Source of the DNA: Fasciola hepatica
Lineage: Eukaryota; Platyhelminthes; Trematoda; Plagiorchiida; Fasciolidae
DNA length: 64,000 nucleotides
Assembly: GCA_948099385.1 (NCBI GenBank)
Contig: CANUEZ040000020.1
Location: forward strand, 4,124,501 to 4,188,500
Direction: 5' to 3'
Below are positions 58,221 to 64,000 of this stretch, piece by piece. The first letter of the stretch is position 1. Each line of letters starts with the position of its first letter. The notes under the pieces are model-generated. The model was not told the origin of the DNA. It saw only the letters and a program-made list of their open reading frames with translations, and did not search any database. The position numbers were made by a program, and so were the translations under genes.

Positions 58221-58514
58221 CTCACAAAAAAGAAGAAGCAATTTACAATCCAGCCCAACAGTAAATGAAGCGCAGACAGTAGAAGAACCATTGTTTAATA
58301 GACACTATTGCCGAAATTCTGTCAGATTTTATATTTAATAGAATGTATTCTAAAACAAGTGGTGACTCAAGCAACTCAGTGTCTGCGTTTTTTCCTATCT
58401 TTTCACCGTATTTCTGTGTCCCTCTGGGTAGATGAAATTCACCGTTTGTTCCTATATTATAGTTTCAAGGAGGCTTATTTACCAAGATCACAACTATGTA
58501 ATTTTACCTTCCAG

Positions 58515-58571
58515 TTGGTAGAACAACGCGAACTTCTGAAAGAGATAATACCAAAAATTAGACCATCATCT
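58515..58571 (+). CDS. Probable internal exon (19 aa)
   Basis: TACCTTCCAG and TCT|GTAAGT bound the frame LVEQRELLKEIIPKIRPSS, phase 0 at both ends. It joins in phase to the exons at 59505 and 62341. Confidence 0.5.
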
Positions 58572-59504
58572 GTAAGTTTCATAGTAATAACAATCTCTTG
58601 AATTCGATAATAAATTGCTCATTCAGAAATTCGTCTGGCTAGGGGGTCTCTAATTAGTAGTCTAGCCTTCTAAATGGTGATTTTAAAAATGTGTGTTTAA
58701 TTTTTTCTTAGTGAAATTAGTGTTGTAGCCTGTAGTCTATTCATGAGATGTTGTTCATTTATAGTTATCCAAGGTATTCAAATCAATGGGAATTTCGATA
58801 AGATCAAAGCTTCCAGCTTGCAGTTAGATTTCAGTGATGCTACAGTTACCTGGGACTGGTGTCCACTAGGTTTGTTTTCTGAGTAGCAAGGTCTATCAAA
58901 CAATATGGGGCAAGTGTCGCTCATACCCTATGGTATGGGTGAACTCATACTCTTCCTATGTCTACCTGATACTCTGCCTTTTTCTTTATATACTACTTAC
59001 TCTAACCTAATACTTAATATCCAGTGCTTTTGACAACCACAATAAGCAATCATGGAATCCTAATATACAATAAGGAAAATGTAATTTACGGCATCGCGAA
59101 CGAGTTGACTGTATCATAAATTCATCAGCGCATTAAAGAAAAACAGGTAACGTAACCGGCAGTGTTTTTCCATTGGTTTTAACATTGAATCGCGATCGCG
59201 GAGCAAGCTTTCGCTTCGAAACTACTCGTGGCAACCAGACTGAAAACTGACTGCACTTTACCAACTTTTATCGATTTGATTCGACCACTGTCCTTCCAGA
59301 CTGGTTCAAACTGCCGCTCAACAGCGGAGACCAGTGTCATGCATTACAACATTAGTGCCGTACTGATTGTGGTGGAGCTACACAAAATTGATCGAAATCT
59401 GCAAAGTTTTTAATGTATACGTCTTCGTCGATTTCATATGTTTCGTCTACTGGTTTTTATTGATTCGTTGCATTTTTTCTCTGTTCGTTTTGTTTTCAAC
59501 TAAG

Positions 59505-59543
59505 AGTACGCCGCGTCATAGAAGAAAGCGACCCCCGAAAAAA
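59505..59543 (+). CDS. Probable micro-exon (13 aa), basic
   Basis: AACTAAG and AAA|GTAAGC bound STPRHRRKRPPKK, phase 0 at both ends. It would give the protein a strongly basic, possibly nuclear, patch. Confidence 0.45.
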
Positions 59544-61366
59544 GTAAGCCATATTGTTAATTCGTATGGGAAAATTCCTAAAGACGTTAAAAAACCTTTT
59601 TTATTATCGACTGACAAATGAAGACTCTTCGGTGGGTTTTAATTATTCGTCCACGAGACTATCTTTTTTGGGAGAGCACACATTTGAAAAGAAACGGTCA
59701 GTGGCACTTAATTATAGCCGGTATTTATATTACTTACGGTTACGAGACACAACTGATTTCCAGTCGCTTTTGTACGAAGTGGACAAATAGGATATTTATC
59801 TTTGAATGAAAAGATTGATAAGTGGTGATAATTCTTTATCTAAGCAAATGAACCCAACAACGTTTTCAGATATGACGAGAACGACACGATTTTTGTTTAG
59901 TGTATTTTGCATAGTGGAACTGCTTTGTTGATAGATTGGTGGTTACTTATAGGGTTACATTGGCCATAACTTGAAATCTCCGCCTTTCGTTGTGTTACCG
60001 TTAATCCCAGGCTCTGAAATGCAAACCAGGACAAATGATTCAGTTGGTGTCAAAGAGGTGTACAGTAATGATATTGAAGTTCATCCTATGCACAACGCTT
60101 TGCTCTACACTTCGCTTTTTTGCACACCCCGCCGCTTTTTCTTGTCAACAGAGGCTGATGACTGCCAGTTGTTGGAATTCTGGATCATAATATGACAGCA
60201 GCAATAGTATGGCTAACACCAGCAAAGTGAAAGTAGAGTCACATTGCGTATCTGCTGTACAACGATTCATAGCCTTCTGGTGTGTTTGTTTGATGTGCAC
60301 TATTTATCACTGGGATGCATGAGTACGTTCTGTTTCGAAAAATGGACCTAATTGCACGTGATTGCGAAAACGGGCGAAAACATTGGCTTTATTTTGGGAC
60401 GATTTTCGGATACCAATGGGGTAGTAGGTGAAACACTCGGCCCCGTGTGATTCGGTCGATTTTACGAATATTGGTCTGTATGTACTATAAGTACACAGCG
60501 AACCAGATGATCACTGATGTTATTTAGTATGGGGCCGATAAGACCGGGACTGTTTGAAAGTATCTGAAAGAAACAACCCCTTATCAAGGAGGCGAGTAGG
60601 CAGATCTCACGAGATAAGGCTCAACAAGTGATCACTTCTACCATATACACTTCTGAATACATGAAATGATGAACAGAATGGAATATCATGATCAGTGATA
60701 TTCTAGCCGTCCCTTTTCACCCATTTATCCTGCCTTTGTATGGATGGTACTGTCCGTAATATATATTCTTGTGGATTGGAACGTAATCTTTAATTTTTCG
60801 GGGGAATAAATATTTTTTAAACTGCCTTTTATTTATTAAGTATGTACAAAATTTGACCGACTAGAACTTTTGTTGTATTTAACATCGCATCCCGGCTGAT
60901 TTCTGATCTGCTAAAAAAGTGCAACCTTAATTTCCCGGATAAAATAAAGTGTGCCATCAGTGGAAGCTTAGCGAGCTCTACACTATTGAATTTTGTGTTA
61001 TTTGCATGTAAATAACCATATTTTTGCTGATCCACAGAGCCAGTGCTGGGATTAGTCAACGATTTTAGTCAGAGGCCAAACAGTAAGCAGTATTAATGAG
61101 AAAAGGTGCCTAATCCCAAAGTGAAATTATTTGTTATTAGAAACGTACTTACCGAATTACCTCTATCGCGATTTTGCATCCCAGAAAGTGTCCTTAATGA
61201 TTAGGAACTCAGTTAGTTTCTGTTTGCTTGTAAGCAAAGCAACCGTCATTCCTATTTTTCTCAGGTACTTTCACATCCTGATTTTGATACACTAAGGCCG
61301 TAGGAAAAAAGTGATATAAAGAGAATAAGCCACTCTTCCATCAGTAAAATTAGGAATTATAGTGGC

Positions 61367-61372
<6 letters not shown>

Positions 61373-61430
<58 letters not shown>
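61373..61430. repeat. (TA)n microsatellite
   Basis: A 58-bp TA tract. Confidence 0.98.
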
Positions 61431-61434
<4 letters not shown>

Positions 61435-61450
61435 TTCATCCTAATGTAAC

Positions 61451-61646
61451 AAAGCATTACTCACCTCTAGAAACCATGGAGGCACGACGGTACAGATGTT
61501 ACATCCGGCCGGTTAAGAATAGTCAACACGTCATATTCACCCCGCCCTCACTCGGACTTAAAGCCGGAAAAATAAGAAATGATTGGTGGGAACAGTTCAA
61601 ACAAATCAAACATTTTAGAGGTCTGATGGATCCCACAAATAATTAA
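61451..61646 (+). other. Open frame after a (TA)n tract
   Basis: A frame reading MEARRYRCYIRPVKN, FTPPSLGLKAGKIRND and WWEQFKQIKHFRG follows CACCTCTAG. The donor (AGAG|GTCTGA) is weak, and the phase does not fit the neighbouring exons. It may be repeat-derived. Confidence 0.25.
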
Positions 61647-62340
61647 TCATTATTAGCAACATATGAGTTCAAGTTCAAACAGAGCAAGCTTGTGATCTGA
61701 ATGAAGCCTACTCGAAGATGCCATTGCAGACTAAATCTTTGGGATATGATGAAATGATAGAACAAACTCCTAGTGAGTGTAAGGAATCGCGTGATAAGAG
61801 GAGTTAATTTCTGATTGGAAAACCATGAAATCATTTTCAAGCTTTTTAAATACTGAACGTTCAAGCATTGGTACTCATTTTATTGAAAGTAAATAATTTC
61901 ATTTAACCATTTAAATACTGGAGCTGACGGCTGAGAGCAGAGATCTTCAAAATTAATAAATGTTTTAAGATATTTGCAAAGAAGAATTGCTTGATGAATT
62001 TTCTATTGATCAAAAACCAGTTTTAGTTCACTTTAAATATTATTTCCATCAAAATGTGTTTGGTAATGTGAATATCAGCACTATGGCATTGAAATTCGGA
62101 AAACATCCTAAAAGAACCAGAGGGATAGCCGGGGGGTAAAGGAATAAAGGATTACAGCGTCAGCTAACATGCTTGCAAACTGATACTATTATTAATATTT
62201 CACAAGTTCCATTACTAGTCGGAGTCAACAAAAACAGTGATAATTGGCATATTTCCATCCGTTCTGCTTGTTCCTTTCATATGTGCGGATAGAAGGAATC
62301 AGCTAAATATTTGTTGTCTCTTTTTTACTGATAAAACCAG

Positions 62341-62586
62341 CATATTCCAAAACGCAAAACGCAAGCTCCAACTGGGACCTCCGTGTCAACGATCAGCGAT
62401 ACAACTTTGGCTGCAGTATCTCCTAAATTATCATTGCAACTAGAACCGATGAAATTGCCAAAGGCGAACAAAAGCAATGATCTGATAAAGCAGCATCTTC
62501 GTTATAACCCTGATGGAATACCGCAGTTAGATCCATCTTTCAGATTTCTAACGGAAGACTATGAACAAACACCTGAAGATGTCACC
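62341..62586 (+). CDS. Probable internal exon (82 aa)
   Basis: AAAACCAG and ACC|GTAAGT bound a frame open throughout: HIPKRKTQAPTGTS, LSLQLEPMKLPKANKSNDLI, QHLRYNPDGIPQLDPSFRF and LTEDYEQTPEDVT. Phase 0 at both ends. This is the best-supported exon of the 56.9-63.8 kb gene. No domain is recognised. Confidence 0.6.
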
Positions 62587-63335
62587 GTAAGTAACGCTCT
62601 TAAGGACACATTTTGATTGAAAGCTTTTTTGATGTTGCCCAAATATCCGTAACCCTTATCCTGGTCATTCATACCAAAAAGATAATAACGAGTTATCAAC
62701 ATGGCATTAGTAGCCCCTTTAGATAAAGATTCCAGTCGTAGATTATCGAATAGCTTTGTAGATGGGCAGTATTTGGTCTAAACAGGCCTCAATAGTGCTA
62801 TAGTTGAAGAAGTATTGGGATCGGTTTTTAATAAGATGCAGCTGAGAAGTGAGACTTCCAGATAATGAAAATAGAGAAAGACAAGCATCAGCTGTGTGAA
62901 AAGGTAAAGAGAAGCTGATGGAAAACATTTTCTAGGTCTGACTCGTTATCTTAACTGGTTTACCTAGATAGATTTTATCAAATATGCCTCATATATATGC
63001 ATATATGTATCCTTTCTGAAGAACTAATCAAAATCGCCTTATTTGCCACGTAGTTAGAAATTAGTTAAACAGATTCGAAATGACGGATACTGCATGACAT
63101 GGTTAGGCCTAGCGGATGGGGACGTTGAATTTCGGTGCGAATTCAATCAGCTTGCTTCTAGTTCCTGTTCTCTATTCTTTGCGTACACCCCAGTTGTACG
63201 GTCTGCAGCAAAACTCCCATGGTCCTTGAACAGCTGTCAACGCGACAGGTATTGCTGTAAGAGGACACTAAGCCATGGTTGCCTGACAATCCGAGTCTAG
63301 GTGATTTTATGTGTGCACGAATTTACTTTGTCTTA

Positions 63336-63338
<3 letters not shown>

Positions 63339-63404
<66 letters not shown>
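63339..63404. repeat. (TA)n microsatellite
   Basis: A 66-bp TA tract. The sequence right after it (TATAG, then a frame reading DFRILPSNEVDRSVMRIERC to a GTTGTT) mimics an exon whose acceptor sits at the repeat edge. Confidence 0.98.
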
Positions 63405-63407
<3 letters not shown>

Positions 63408-63707
63408 TTTCGTATTCTTCCTTCTAATGAGGTGGACAGAAGTGTGATGAGAATAGAACGATGCGGTGCACAATTCAAGGTTGTTTGATTTAACGTATAC
63501 ACTGTAATATGAGAATTTCATTTTTTGTTTAAAGAATACATCACGGAATACAAGTAATCTTTACTCATCCTAAATTTTGCTGTTGTCATCTGAGGTTCTA
63601 ATTCAGACGAAATTTGTTCTTTCGTTAGGAGATTTTACCGATTTTTTTAAAGTGTGCAAATTAATTTAAGGAAGTGGTTATCAGAAGCCGCAAAATCTTA
63701 TTTGCAG

Positions 63708-63827
63708 AATATTTCATTCATGTCACCGTTTAAAGTAAAATTAGGACTTTTACGAGGGCCAAAGGAAACTTACCGTTTGTACCGTTCTCAAAAGGACTCG
63801 AAAACTGCTGTTAGAAAATGCTTGTGA
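63708..63827 (+). CDS. Probable terminal exon (39 aa)
   Basis: After TATTTGCAG the frame reads NISFMSPFKVKLGLL, RGPKETYRLYRSQKD and SKTAVRKCL, then stops at 63827. It starts in phase 0 and so joins directly to the exon ending at 62586. The basic C-terminus ends in Cys-Leu. No domain is recognised. Confidence 0.5.
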   Translation, partial: NISFMSPFKVKLGLLRGPKETYRLYRSQKDSKTAVRKCL

Positions 63828-64000
63828 AATGACAGCGAGTCAAAGTGGCCGTTACAATTGCGATATTATGTGGAGGACAACTGAAATGTCTTACTTTTTT
63901 TCTCGCTTTTTTTGTTCAGAGTCAATCACGTGCCATTGAATATTTTCTGTAACCGAGTGATTAAGGAGCTTCTAACAGCGGTTTTTTAATCAAAAGTTAT

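Overview
The window looks like nuclear DNA from a flatworm, most likely a digenean trematode. It is AT-rich and intron-rich. Several genes carry introns of only 38-49 bp beside introns of 1-6 kb. There are nine long (TA)n tracts, and most of the remaining sequence is decayed retroelements (Ty3/gypsy, RTE-like and CR1-like) plus short foldback elements. Nothing in it is bacterial: there are no operons, no CRISPR array and no rRNA. The species cannot be named from sequence alone.

Layout. 0-4.7 kb: remains of Ty3/gypsy elements on the minus strand (a gag piece at the left edge, then a broken zinc knuckle/protease/RT/RNase H pol). 5.47-9.62 kb, plus: an eight-exon gene for a four-pass tetraspanin. 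Its splicing phases join into one 230-residue reading frame with the CCG motif. 10.39-25.49 kb, minus: a seven-exon FANK1 orthologue (fibronectin type III plus ankyrin repeats, 324 aa). It lies tail-to-tail with the tetraspanin gene, and its large introns hold CR1-like and RTE-like fragments and a SINE-like repeat that contains a hammerhead ribozyme motif. 26.38-35 kb, plus: a gene head-to-head with FANK1, whose first exon encodes a basic protein with a possible PP1-docking motif. Further plus-strand exons follow at 31.96, 32.30 and 34.75 kb. This stretch also holds a tRNA-headed palindromic SINE and a 1-kb element with ~250-bp inverted repeats.

35-43.8 kb is mostly retroelement debris with two isolated candidate exons. 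43.8-46.5 kb, plus: an unrecognised multi-exon gene. 46.5-52.8 kb: RTE tails and a gypsy RT/RNase H fragment. 52.86-53.33 kb, plus: a small coiled-coil gene, possibly continuing beyond an RTE-like insertion at 54.3-56.7 kb. 56.9-63.8 kb, plus: a chain of short exons, mostly splicing in phase 0, ending at a stop at 63827.

The two well-identified genes are independent: a membrane scaffold protein and a protein of a family usually tied to spermatogenesis. The exon models were assembled by eye from GT-AG boundaries and reading phase. The tetraspanin and FANK1 models are strong; the remaining genes are partial.
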